From the NCBI GenBank assembly GCA_016214035.1, contig JACRPF010000019.1, positions 1 through 64,000 on the forward strand: a stretch of 64,000 bases of DNA, in the 5' to 3' direction. The notes below the pieces were generated by a model. It saw only the letters and a program-made list of their open reading frames with translations, had not been told where the DNA came from and did no database searches. Both the position numbers and the translations under genes were made by a program. This stretch comes from Spirochaetota bacterium. GTDB taxonomy: Bacteria; Spirochaetota; Brachyspiria; Brachyspirales; JACRPF01. Positions 36,396 to 44,250 of this stretch are shown piece by piece (position 1 is the stretch's first letter; each line of letters begins with the position of its first letter).

Positions 36396-37733
36396 TCACT
36401 CCGCGGGCAGCGTGAACGTATCGCCTGTCTTGCCAATCCAGTCGCGCGTCATGCCGATAAGCTCTTTCCGTTTTGCGGCAAATCGCTGATTATGCGCAAG
36501 ATTCGTCAATTCATACGGATCTTCATTGAGATTGAACATGAGCCATGATATGCCCTCGAACGCGGCATATTTCCAGCCGTCACGGGTGACAACGCCGCGC
36601 CATGGTTTGTCTATGGAATCCCCGTGTCCGGTGGGTATCACCGATTGAATATATGCGCTTACCGGCTCCTGATGCGGTTTCCCGTCGCGGACTCGCAGAT
36701 ATGAGTAATCGTGGCCGCACATCCACGACGGCCGTTCAATGCCGCAGAGGCCGAGCGTCGTGGGCGCTATGTCGACGGCGTTCGCAACCGCATCCGTGTT
36801 CCCGGTGCCGCGATTGTCGTAGCGCATCATCTTTTCACCGCCGATGATAAACGGAATGCGTATCGATTCCTCGAACGGGTTGGTCTTTCTGAACATGCCG
36901 TGCGATCCGTGCATGTCGCCGTGGTCGCTGAAGAATATGATATGCGTGTCCGAATTCACACCGCGGTCGCGCAGACACTGCATAACGCGGCCCACATTGT
37001 GGTCGAGATTTTCAATCATCGCATAGGCCCCCGCGAGTTCACGCCGTGCGATGGCCTCAGTTTCGCCGCCGGACGGTACGTTCGGACGCATACGAAGTGA
37101 CTGCGGGTTGTGTCTCTTCATATATTCAGGCGGTGCCGCATACGGGTCATGCGGCGGCTGTACCGATAATACGGCGAAGAACGGTTCAGCACAGTTCTTT
37201 GAGCGTTCGATATAATCGATAAGCATATCGGTCAGTTCGTCCGTTTCATATCCGTTGAGCCTGCAGAGCGGAACCTCATCGCCGTTCCCGCGATGACCGT
37301 GCACCCAGCTGTCCCACTGACTATTGTTGTTCTCGTAACCAACCCACTCCTGAAAACCGCCGCGCCGTTCCTTCGGTATGAGATGTTTCGCCGCACGCCC
37401 TTCGCGTTCATGAAATCCGTCCAGATGCCATTTGCCGAAATACGCGGTGCGGTAACCGCTGTCATTGAACACATGCGCGATTGTCCTTTCGTTCGGATCA
37501 AGCTGATACTCGTGCCCGGGTACGCATGTATGCGGATATTTTCCGCTAAGGAGCGCTCCCCGGAACGGACAGCAGAGAGGGAAACCCGCTACCGCATTCG
37601 TGAAATTGATGCCCATTGTCCCGAGCGCATCGATATTCGGCGTGTTCACATTCGGGTCGCCGTTGATAGAGAGCGCCTGCGCCCGGTGCTGATCGCCGAA
37701 AATCCAGATAACATTAGGCCGTTTGTTGTCCAT
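36396..37733 (-). CDS. Type I sulfatase
   Basis: The enzyme hydrolyses sulfate esters, probably from a polysaccharide or glycolipid. The 445-residue protein has the N-terminal metal motif IWIFGDQHRAQ, and the formylglycine site C54-C55-P-F-R58 (CxPxR) followed by GALLSGKYPH. It also has GYRTAYFGKWHLDG and IIFFSDHGDMHGSHGMF. No signal peptide is seen, so it may be cytoplasmic. The formylglycine-generating enzyme is not in the window. Confidence 0.93.
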   Translation of the reverse strand: MDNKRPNVIWIFGDQHRAQALSINGDPNVNTPNIDALGTMGINFTNAVAGFPLCCPFRGALLSGKYPHTCVPGHEYQLDPNERTIAHVFNDSGYRTAYFGKWHLDGFHEREGRAAKHLIPKERRGGFQEWVGYENNNSQWDSWVHGHRGNGDEVPLCRLNGYETDELTDMLIDYIERSKNCAEPFFAVLSVQPPHDPYAAPPEYMKRHNPQSLRMRPNVPSGGETEAIARRELAGAYAMIENLDHNVGRVMQCLRDRGVNSDTHIIFFSDHGDMHGSHGMFRKTNPFEESIRIPFIIGGEKMMRYDNRGTGNTDAVANAVDIAPTTLGLCGIERPSWMCGHDYSYLRVRDGKPHQEPVSAYIQSVIPTGHGDSIDKPWRGVVTRDGWKYAAFEGISWLMFNLNEDPYELTNLAHNQRFAAKRKELIGMTRDWIGKTGDTFTLPAE

Positions 37734-37868
37734 GATGCCGCCTCGCGTTTTCGATTGTCCAATGATAATAGTATACGATGGAATCTGATTATGGGAAATG
37801 GAGACGATTGCGGATATGGAGCGGATTGATGCTGCTACATACGAAGCATACCGGTTTCGATAGATTGG

Positions 37869-38792
37869 TTATTCAGTGTTGGATGCAAAATCAATAATGA
37901 GTTCTTCTATATAGTACGGCATATATTCCCGGCAGATGGCAGACGCATGCGGCAGCAGCAGTACATTCGGCAGATTCCAGAGACGTGACAGCGGCGAAAG
38001 CGGTTCTTCACCGAACACGTCGAGTCCGGCACCGGCGATGATGCCGCTTTCAAGCGCCCGCACAAGTTCTTCCTCGCGGTAGCAGTTCCCGCGGCCTATA
38101 TTATAGAGATATGCGTCAGACCGCATCGCCTCAAAGTGCTCACGGGTGAATATGCCGTCAGTGTCCGAGCCTCCCGGAAGGATGAACACGACATGGTCTG
38201 CAAGCGGAAGCTCAGTCTTGATATCGGTGAAAGAAATAATTTTCTCAGCATTGCCGTCGGATTGATGCGCCTGTCGTCCTGCGCCGACGACGGTGCACCC
38301 GAGCGCGGACAGCATCCTGCCGCACTGCTTCCCGATTGCCCCGTATCCGATGATGAGCACCCGTTTTCCCGTAAGCAGGCGTGAAGAGCTCAATCCGTTT
38401 CGCTCCCACACATGCGCGTGATGCTGCTCCAACGGCTTGGACATGGCACGCGTGAAATGAAGCATCATCCACAGGAGCGACTCGCGCATTATCGTTCCAT
38501 GAAAATGGCCGAAGAGGTGCCGTACGCGCGATGACGGATCCGCCGCAATCCACTCGCGTCCTGCGGCGGGAGTGAAAACTGCGGTCAAGCGCGGCGCGAG
38601 CGCATACCACTCCGCTTTGAACGTCCAGGTTATGACCGCATCGGCCGCGGCGAGTTTTTCAATGAATGCTTCTCGCGACACGCAGTTCTCGAATCGCCAT
38701 TCGGGAAACGCCCGTCTGAGCGGTTCAAGATGTGTTTCAGTCACCGTGAACGCGTCCACCGGACTTTTCAGATACACAGGACAGTTTTTCAC
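37869..38792 (-). CDS. D-isomer-specific 2-hydroxyacid dehydrogenase
   Basis: The 307-residue NAD(P) oxidoreductase has the Rossmann motif VLIIGYGAIGKQCGRML, the substrate/NAD arginine block NIGRGNCYREEELVRAL, the Glu in AGAGLDVFGEEPLS and the catalytic His in LLLPHAS. The substrate cannot be named. It lies upstream of the sulfatase on the same strand with a 135-base gap in which I see no clear promoter. Confidence 0.9.
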   Translation of the reverse strand: MKNCPVYLKSPVDAFTVTETHLEPLRRAFPEWRFENCVSREAFIEKLAAADAVITWTFKAEWYALAPRLTAVFTPAAGREWIAADPSSRVRHLFGHFHGTIMRESLLWMMLHFTRAMSKPLEQHHAHVWERNGLSSSRLLTGKRVLIIGYGAIGKQCGRMLSALGCTVVGAGRQAHQSDGNAEKIISFTDIKTELPLADHVVFILPGGSDTDGIFTREHFEAMRSDAYLYNIGRGNCYREEELVRALESGIIAGAGLDVFGEEPLSPLSRLWNLPNVLLLPHASAICREYMPYYIEELIIDFASNTE

Positions 38793-38864
38793 GTCATCAT
38801 TCCTCTCGAATACACTATACTACCTGGCACCGGGAGCGTCAAGCATCCGGCGGCACGCTGCAGT

Positions 38865-38892
38865 TTGATTTTTTCAGGCGTTGCAGTATAAT
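38865..38892 (+). promoter_or_regulatory. Sigma-70 promoter of the sigma factor gene
   Basis: TTGATT (38865-38870) and a perfect TATAAT (38887-38892) are 16 bases apart. The start at 38951 lies about 50 bases after the expected transcription start. Confidence 0.75.
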
Positions 38893-38950
38893 TCTTTCCG
38901 TTCGATGCCGCGCCGCACTGCGTGTGCCTCATCGAAGGAGCCAATGAGCG

Positions 38951-40186
38951 ATGACGACTAATTCAACCGACACTGCAAAAACCGCAAAACCCGTCAACGA
39001 TAAACAGAAAAATTCGAATGAACATATCCCGCCGGCAAAATCTGCCGAGGCGGCGAAAGTTCCGGTAAAACCGGCCGAGGCCCCAAAGGCTCCGGCAAAA
39101 ACCGCCGAAACCGCGAAAGCTCCGGCAAAACCTGTCGAAGCTGCAAAAGTTCCGGTGAAGCCCGCGGAAGCCGCAAAAGCTCCGGCTAAACCCGCTGAAG
39201 CGGCGAAGGTTACGGTAAAACCTGCCGAGGCTGCGAAAAGTCCGGCCAAGACCGCAGAGGCAGCAAAAGTTCCGGTGAAGCCGGCAAAACCGGCGGCAAA
39301 AAAAGCAAAAAGAAAACCGAAGGCAAAAGCGAAAAAGAAACGCGAGCGGACGTCGTCGAGTGAAAGCAATATCTCGCTGTACATCGACGATGCGAAAAAA
39401 GAACGGCTCATCACCCGCGAAGAAGAAGTGGAACTCGTCAAGCAGATAAAAACCGGCAACATGGCGGCGCGGGCGAAACTCATCAAGGCGAATCTCAGAT
39501 TCGTCGTCTCCATCGCGAAGAAATATCAGAACTCGGGAATACCGCTTGAGGATCTCATCAGCGAAGGCAACATCGGCCTCATCGTAGCGTCCGACCGCTT
39601 CGACCCGGCGAAAGGATATCACTTCATTTCGTACGCGGTGTGGTGGATAAAGCAGGCGATACTCAAGGCCATCAGCGAGAAATCGCGTCTCATCCGTCTG
39701 CCGCTCAACCGCGCGAACAATCTCATCGTCATTGAAAAAAAAGCGAAGGAACTGTCGCTCAAGTTCGGACACGAGCCCACCATCGAGGAGATCGCCAAGG
39801 CGGTCAATATCGAGAAGGACGAGGTGCAGTACCTCATGAGCATCGCCAAGGGGCATGTCTCGCTCGAGGAGCAGTTCAACAGCTCGGATGTCGAAGGCAA
39901 TCTCCTTGACGTCATCGAGGACAAGAACGCGAAGCCGCCGGAACAGGACATCATCGATGACGACCTGCATAACGCGCTCAAGGAAGCGATGGACGGCCTC
40001 ACCGAGACCGAGCAGAAGGTCATCGCATACCGCTACGGGCTCAACGGCGAACATCCGCGCACGCTCAAAGAGATAGGCGAGGATTTCTCGCTCACCAAGG
40101 AGCGCATACGGCAGATCGAGAAAAAAGCGCTCCGGAAGATGCGTCACCCGTCACGCGCTAAGTCGTTGAAGAATTTTGTCGAGTAA
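38951..40186 (+). CDS. Sigma-70 family factor with N-terminal decapeptide repeats
   Basis: This 411-residue RNA polymerase sigma subunit is of the RpoD/group 2 type. Conserved regions run from about residue 130: region 2 (ARAKLIKANLRFVVSIAKKYQ, GIPLEDLISEGNIGL, YAVWWIKQAI), region 3 and region 4 with the helix-turn-helix LKEIGEDFSLTKERIRQIEKKALRKM. Region 1.1 is missing. In its place are eight exact-length decapeptides, residues 31-110, of the type PAEAAKVPVK, then a Lys/Arg-rich linker (about 111-127) like a histone H1 tail. An AAGGAG lies ten bases before this ATG. A six-codon frame (ATG 38944 to TAA 38961) overlaps the start. Confidence 0.92.
   Translation: MTTNSTDTAKTAKPVNDKQKNSNEHIPPAKSAEAAKVPVKPAEAPKAPAKTAETAKAPAKPVEAAKVPVKPAEAAKAPAKPAEAAKVTVKPAEAAKSPAKTAEAAKVPVKPAKPAAKKAKRKPKAKAKKKRERTSSSESNISLYIDDAKKERLITREEEVELVKQIKTGNMAARAKLIKANLRFVVSIAKKYQNSGIPLEDLISEGNIGLIVASDRFDPAKGYHFISYAVWWIKQAILKAISEKSRLIRLPLNRANNLIVIEKKAKELSLKFGHEPTIEEIAKAVNIEKDEVQYLMSIAKGHVSLEEQFNSSDVEGNLLDVIEDKNAKPPEQDIIDDDLHNALKEAMDGLTETEQKVIAYRYGLNGEHPRTLKEIGEDFSLTKERIRQIEKKALRKMRHPSRAKSLKNFVE
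39041..39280 (+). repeat. Eight 30-bp coding tandem repeats in the sigma gene
   Basis: Each 30-bp unit encodes ten residues with the consensus [PST]-[AV]-E-A-[AP]-K-[VAS]-[PT]-[VA]-K. Units alternate between VPVK-type and APAK-type ends. Length changes by whole units would keep the frame. Confidence 0.93.
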
Positions 40187-41303
40187 TATCTCCGGATTAT
40201 ATCTTCATATTCCTTTCTGCACCGCGAAGTGCAATTACTGTAATTTCTATTCGATGCCGCAATCGTCACCGGAATCACAGGCACGATACACAAAAAACAT
40301 CGTCAGAGAACTTTCGCTGCGCCGTTCACGCGACATCGCGCTGAAGACGATATACATCGGCGGCGGCAGTCCCTCGGTGCTTCCGGAGCGGACATTTTCA
40401 TCGCTCATCGACGACCTCGGCGATATCACCGGCGGCGTGACAGAATCGACGGTTGAGGGAAACCCCGAAACGCTTACCGCGTCGTTCGTGCATACCGTGA
40501 AACGTTTGCCGGGTGCACGCATCAGTCTCGGTATTCAGTCCCTTGACGACGCCGTACTCGAGCGCATCGGCAGACAGGCACGTAGAGCCGATATACACCG
40601 CGCGTTACAGCTTGTACGTGACGGCGGCATTAATAATCTGTCGGTGGATTTCATCATCGGCCTTCCGGGCACCGATGACGATGCCGTCATCCGCGACATG
40701 ACGTCGGTCATCAGCGATGCTGCTCCCGAACACATATCGATATACATGCTCGATCTCTCCGGCCGGAAAGATCTGTCAGACAGGTGGCACGATATACTGC
40801 CCGACGACGGCGAGACCGCCGATCGTTACCGCAACGCCGCGGCATTCCTTGCGTCGGCCGGATATAGGCGCTATGAACTCGCCAATTTCGCGAAGCCGGG
40901 ATTTGAATCGAAGCATAATCAGAATTACTGGGTGCCCGGTGAATACATCGGTATCGGCGCGGCTGCTGCCGGATATTACAACGGCATACGCTACACCAAC
41001 GCGGCTGATATCAAAGCGTATAATACTGCGATAGAATCGGGAGTACTGCCGCCGGGAAGCAGCGAAACGATGGATGATGAAAAGTGCAGAACGGAATTCA
41101 TATTCCTGTCGCTCAGGACCGCTGCGGGACTTGATGTGCATCGTTACCGCGAGCTTTTCAATGACGACCCGCTGAAGCGTTTTGCTCCGACGCTTGAGAA
41201 GTATCGGGGATGCATCGTGCTGAACGGTAATACCATTGCGCTCAATGACAATGGATTTCTATTTGCGGATGAAATAGCGGCGGAGTTCATGCGACTTTTA
41301 TAG
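40176..41303 (+). CDS. hemW: Heme chaperone HemW (radical SAM, HemN-like)
   Basis: HemW binds heme and a 4Fe-4S cluster and is often misannotated as coproporphyrinogen oxidase. The cluster cysteines are C15, C19 and C22 in HIPFCTAKCNYCNFYS; the Phe after the third Cys marks HemW rather than HemN. Other blocks are IYIGGGSPSVLP, ARISLGIQSLDD and NLSVDFIIGLPG. The 375 residues are full length. The start appears to be TTG at 40176, inside the last codons of the sigma gene, so expression is probably coupled. The last 13 codons have a second, diverged copy at 42003, beyond higBA. Confidence 0.94.
   Translation: MSSNISGLYLHIPFCTAKCNYCNFYSMPQSSPESQARYTKNIVRELSLRRSRDIALKTIYIGGGSPSVLPERTFSSLIDDLGDITGGVTESTVEGNPETLTASFVHTVKRLPGARISLGIQSLDDAVLERIGRQARRADIHRALQLVRDGGINNLSVDFIIGLPGTDDDAVIRDMTSVISDAAPEHISIYMLDLSGRKDLSDRWHDILPDDGETADRYRNAAAFLASAGYRRYELANFAKPGFESKHNQNYWVPGEYIGIGAAAAGYYNGIRYTNAADIKAYNTAIESGVLPPGSSETMDDEKCRTEFIFLSLRTAAGLDVHRYRELFNDDPLKRFAPTLEKYRGCIVLNGNTIALNDNGFLFADEIAAEFMRLL
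41262..41300 (+). repeat. Direct repeat, copy 1: 3' end of hemW
   Basis: These 39 bases (FADEIAAEFMRLL) recur at 42003-42041 (FADEIAADFMRLL) in the same orientation. Most differences are at third codon positions. The copies flank higBA. Confidence 0.85.
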
Positions 41304-41368
41304 AGAATGGATGGTCTTATACGCCTTGATACGCTATTGTTTCTTGAGTTACGCCGCTATACTTACGC

Positions 41369-41397
41369 TTGACATTAGTACCGCCTTATATTACCAT
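41369..41397 (+). promoter_or_regulatory. Sigma-70 promoter of higBA
   Basis: A perfect TTGACA (41369-41374) is 17 bases from TACCAT (41392-41397). The higB ATG at 41406 would fall within two or three bases of the predicted transcription start, and no ribosome site is seen, so higB may be leaderless. Confidence 0.72.
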
Positions 41398-41405
41398 ATA
41401 CTCCG

Positions 41406-41690
41406 ATGATAAAATCATTTGCTTCACATGAAACTGAATTGATATGGGACGGCTTTTTTTCAAAGAAATATCCGCCGCATATTCAAGCGCTTGCTTTACG
41501 GAAGCTCAGAATGCTGAACAGCTCAAGGAGCATGAACGATCTTATGGTTCCGCCGTCGAATAAACTCGAAAAGCTGCATGGTGACAGGAAAAACCAGCAC
41601 AGCATCAGGATCAACGGTCAGTGGCGGATATGTTTCGTCTGGAGTAACGGCGACTGCTACCATGTTGAAATCATGGATTATCATCACTAA
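41406..41690 (+). CDS. higB: HigB-type toxin (ribosome-dependent mRNA interferase)
   Basis: HigB cuts mRNA on the ribosome and is held inactive by HigA. The 94-residue protein is of the RelE/HigB fold: MIKSFASHETELIWDGFFSKKYP at the start, LNSSRSMNDLMVPPSNKLEKLHGDR in the middle, and HSIRINGQWRICFVWSNGDCYHVEIMDYHH at the end with the catalytic Arg/His-type residues. It is complete. The toxin gene comes first and the antitoxin follows after 12 bases, the usual hig order. Confidence 0.94.
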   Translation: MIKSFASHETELIWDGFFSKKYPPHIQALALRKLRMLNSSRSMNDLMVPPSNKLEKLHGDRKNQHSIRINGQWRICFVWSNGDCYHVEIMDYHH

Positions 41691-41702
41691 CGGAGAAAGC
41701 AC

Positions 41703-41999
41703 ATGAAACGAATACCGAACATCCACCCCGGCGAGATACTCAGCGAAGAGTTCCTGACGCCGATGCATCTGACCGCATACCGTCTTGCGAAAGAGACGCA
41801 TATCCCGCAAACGAGAATATCCGATATTATAAAAAAAAGACGGCGGATAACCGCCGAAACGGCTTTAAAGTTCAGCAAGTTCTTCGGAAATTCACCCCAA
41901 TTCTGGCTTGGGATACAGGATGATTTCGACCTCGAAGAGGAAAAACGCCGGCTTCAGAAAGAACTTATGGGAATAAAAGAGCATCAAGCAGTTTCATAA
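41703..41999 (+). CDS. higA: HigA-type antitoxin
   Basis: The 98-residue protein binds HigB and represses the operon. It has the HigA start NIHPGEILSEEFLTPM and an XRE helix-turn-helix (AYRLAKETHIPQTRISDIIKKRRRITAETALKFSKFF), then SPQFWLGIQDDFDLEEE. It has a GGAGA ribosome site. It ends three bases before the second copy of the hemW 3' end. Confidence 0.95.
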   Translation: MKRIPNIHPGEILSEEFLTPMHLTAYRLAKETHIPQTRISDIIKKRRRITAETALKFSKFFGNSPQFWLGIQDDFDLEEEKRRLQKELMGIKEHQAVS

Positions 42000-42002
42000 G
42001 TT

Positions 42003-42071
42003 TTTGCGGATGAGATAGCGGCGGATTTTATGCGGTTGTTGCATATCGAAAAAACGGCGCGGCATTTCTGA
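42003..42071 (+). pseudogene. Detached 3' end of a hemW gene
   Basis: This stretch reads F-A-D-E-I-A-A-D-F-M-R-L-L-H-I-E-K-T-A-R-H-F and stops at 42069-42071. The first 13 codons match the present end of hemW at 41262-41300. There is no start codon or other part of the gene. The simplest view is that it is the original hemW tail, pushed away when higBA arrived with a replacement tail. Confidence 0.8.
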
Positions 42072-42133
42072 TTCACATTTCAAAGTAATGTGCTAAATAC
42101 ATACAACGAACATAATCAAAATATGCGCTACTT

Positions 42134-43471
42134 TCATTTTCTATATTCATTGCTATATACATTCAAAATATAATTTGTATTTTCTGCAACAACACCCCTA
42201 CCGCCATACATATTTAAGCGACTTGTTGTTACTAATTTACTAATATTTCCAAATTGATCATATCTTATATAATCGTGCGTCAACGACTCCGAAGTATTTG
42301 TAACTGCAAATACTTTTTGTTTACGAATTGGATCATATAGATAGTCAACAATGGCTTTCAAACCTATATGGTGAGTAATTAGTGCCATTTGCATATACGG
42401 AATATATGAGTACTGATACTCCGATGAATCCTGGCTGGAAAAAATCAACATTCCTTCACGGTATATCTGAGTCCATGGCAGCGGCCCGCCATCGGTGAGA
42501 ATCCACCCCGCAGGTGGTTCACGTGACAGTTCCGCCGTGAGCATATTGTACACATAACCATCATACGCATATGACGCCATGCCGGGAATGGTGCCCGCAA
42601 ACGATATCACGTTATCACCGGCGGCGTTGCAGACACCGGCAAATTCGCCGTGATACACTTCGTTTTTCGCTCCGGTAAACAGCTTCAAATCCAGATTGTA
42701 ATAATAGGTAAGATTATTTTTGGTCGTTCGCCGCGACATTTCAACAACCAGCGATGACACCTGATTACTCTGCATTGTTCGCGCAATTTTATCCTGCGCT
42801 TTCCGGTAAATCGCCGGGTCATATGCATCAAGCACGTTTTTTATATCGCCCGCACTGGAAATCGGCCTGGTCACCTGTTCACGTACAGGTTCTTTACGTA
42901 CAATAGTACCGGCTTTATCCTTGACCACCAGACTAGCGCCATTCAACATAACACTGCTATTCGTATCGCTTCTTTTTGTAAGCAGATAATCACTCAGTGC
43001 CGTACGTTCAACCCAGCCGTCTTTATTGCGTGGTGTATTGATTTTTACGAAATACTTGAACTCCTGGACTATGGTCACTAACTCATTACTATCGACCTGG
43101 TCGACCACACTGCCCGATGCATCAGGCCACTCATATACCGCGTGCGGCCCGCCGTCAACCTGACAATATTTATCCGCATCCGGCACAATCGTTTTCGGCA
43201 GATATTTCACGGGCAACCGGGCCGTATTGGTGAAACCACGTTCATCGACATATTGTATCAATTCATCGTCTTCATATACCACATGTAATTTCGAAAATGC
43301 AGTGGATGCGGGAAGCTCGGTTATCGCTTTCTGATCCACCTTCAGCTTCGGCATGGTGTTTTTAGCTGTACTTTGTGTAAATGGACCGCATGATAAGATG
43401 CTCACCAGTACCGGAAATGCGAGTAGACACCGTTTTGCGCAATTACCTGTTGAAAACGTTATTCTATGCAT
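42134..43471 (-). CDS. Lipoprotein with SH3-like domain, unknown function
   Basis: The 445-residue protein begins MHRITFSTG with a hydrophobic stretch and a lipobox ending VSILSCG, so it is likely lipid-anchored. Residues about 110-165 (VYEWPDASGSVVDQVDSNELVTIVQEFKYFVKINTPRNKDGWVER) fit a bacterial SH3 domain. The C-terminal half is beta-rich and ends in YD-type motifs (YDPIRKQKVFAVTN, YIRYDQFGNISKLV) like those of YD/RHS-like or toxin-modification repeats. I use the start at 43471 with a GGGG site; the frame extends 33 codons upstream. Codon use is more AT-rich than in its neighbours, which hints at transfer. Confidence 0.72.
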   Translation of the reverse strand: MHRITFSTGNCAKRCLLAFPVLVSILSCGPFTQSTAKNTMPKLKVDQKAITELPASTAFSKLHVVYEDDELIQYVDERGFTNTARLPVKYLPKTIVPDADKYCQVDGGPHAVYEWPDASGSVVDQVDSNELVTIVQEFKYFVKINTPRNKDGWVERTALSDYLLTKRSDTNSSVMLNGASLVVKDKAGTIVRKEPVREQVTRPISSAGDIKNVLDAYDPAIYRKAQDKIARTMQSNQVSSLVVEMSRRTTKNNLTYYYNLDLKLFTGAKNEVYHGEFAGVCNAAGDNVISFAGTIPGMASYAYDGYVYNMLTAELSREPPAGWILTDGGPLPWTQIYREGMLIFSSQDSSEYQYSYIPYMQMALITHHIGLKAIVDYLYDPIRKQKVFAVTNTSESLTHDYIRYDQFGNISKLVTTSRLNMYGGRGVVAENTNYILNVYSNEYRK

Positions 43472-43601
43472 GCTAAACCCCGTGTTCTCATTGTTGCCGC
43501 ATACAATTATCCAGAGTGTAATGCAACATATCCATCGCGTCAAGCCAGTATGGTGACGAGAAGGACGCACGGGCGAATTTCTTCAAAAAACAACACTTCT
43601 A

Positions 43602-43862
43602 AACCATCTTACAGACCTTTCACGATATCGCACCGGACCGCTGCAGCATCGTACCGCCTCCGTAATCCTTCTTACGGCCGTTATACGGTAACGTACAGCC
43701 GCTATACTCCGTTATCAGCGTTGTAAGATGACGTACGGCGCCTGTACACCTTCTTACCGGGGCTTTAAGATACCGTACAGACACGCCAAGATATCCCGCA
43801 GAACTGCCGCTGCAGCGTGCGAACGCTGTACACCATCGTAAAACTCATATACCGTATAGCCC
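43602..43862. repeat. Degenerate tandem array, 21-bp period (array B)
   Basis: A TAC-like core recurs at 43610, 43631 (CAC), 43652, 43673, 43694, 43713 (TAT), 43734, 43755, 43776, 43797 (CGC), 43818 (TGC) and 43839 (TAA), that is at 21-base steps with one 19-base step. The rough unit is NNNNATCGTACNGNCNCTNTA. Twelve units are seen. Neighbouring units differ at many bases, so this is not a recent tandem duplication. The array starts about 130 bases upstream of the SH3-like lipoprotein gene. Confidence 0.8.
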
Positions 43863-44129
43863 CGACTGACGGCATATCCGGATGCAGCACATTCACGAAT
43901 ACAAAACGATGAGAAGATGATTGTTGCAGCGCATCAGCGGCTCTGACATAATAATATACTTTCTCCGCTGTGCGGGACATGATATCATCCGCCGCACGAT
44001 GAATACCCGAACTCTTTTTTCTCACGTGCTCTCCGGCATACGCAATACCAAAAAGCACAACAGCGTTCGAGCAATGAAACAGCACCATCATTATCCACCA
44101 CTGCCATCACCATATTACACCACGCGACA

Positions 44130-44250
44130 TGCTCGGAGGGGAAGTCTTTTCTGGGTCGCACGAGCCGCCAGGACGGCGGCGAGAGCGAGTGATGCATCAC
44201 GATGATGCACACCGAGCGGTGCGGCTCAGAAAAGACTTCCCCTCCGAGCA
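44130..44250. repeat. Perfect 24-bp inverted repeat with structured interior
   Basis: The arms 44130-44153 (TGCTCGGAGGGGAAGTCTTT...) and 44227-44250 are exact reverse complements. Inside, GAGCCGC (44162-44168) pairs with GCGGCTC (44221-44227), and TGATGCATCA (44190-44199) is a perfect palindrome. The element ends 25 bases after the stop of the minus-strand gene at 44275. No T run follows. Arms share the GGGAAG/AGTCTTT words with the inverted repeat at 2471-2619. Confidence 0.9.

Noticed and set aside
38963..40147. Long open frame (394 codons) antisense to the sigma gene
   Set aside because: It mirrors the conserved sigma regions, has no ribosome site and reads as low-complexity Phe/Arg/Leu, as expected for the complement of a GC-rich, repeat-containing gene.
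40176..41303. Coproporphyrinogen III dehydrogenase HemN
   Set aside because: The cluster motif lacks the fourth Cys of HemN (CNYCNF), which points to HemW.
43602..43862. CRISPR array
   Set aside because: Units are contiguous and degenerate, with no identical repeats separated by unique spacers, and no cas genes are present.
43765..44091. Minus-strand frame of 108 codons in the repeat-bearing gap
   Set aside because: It has no ribosome site, runs into the array and resembles no protein; the array explains its pattern.
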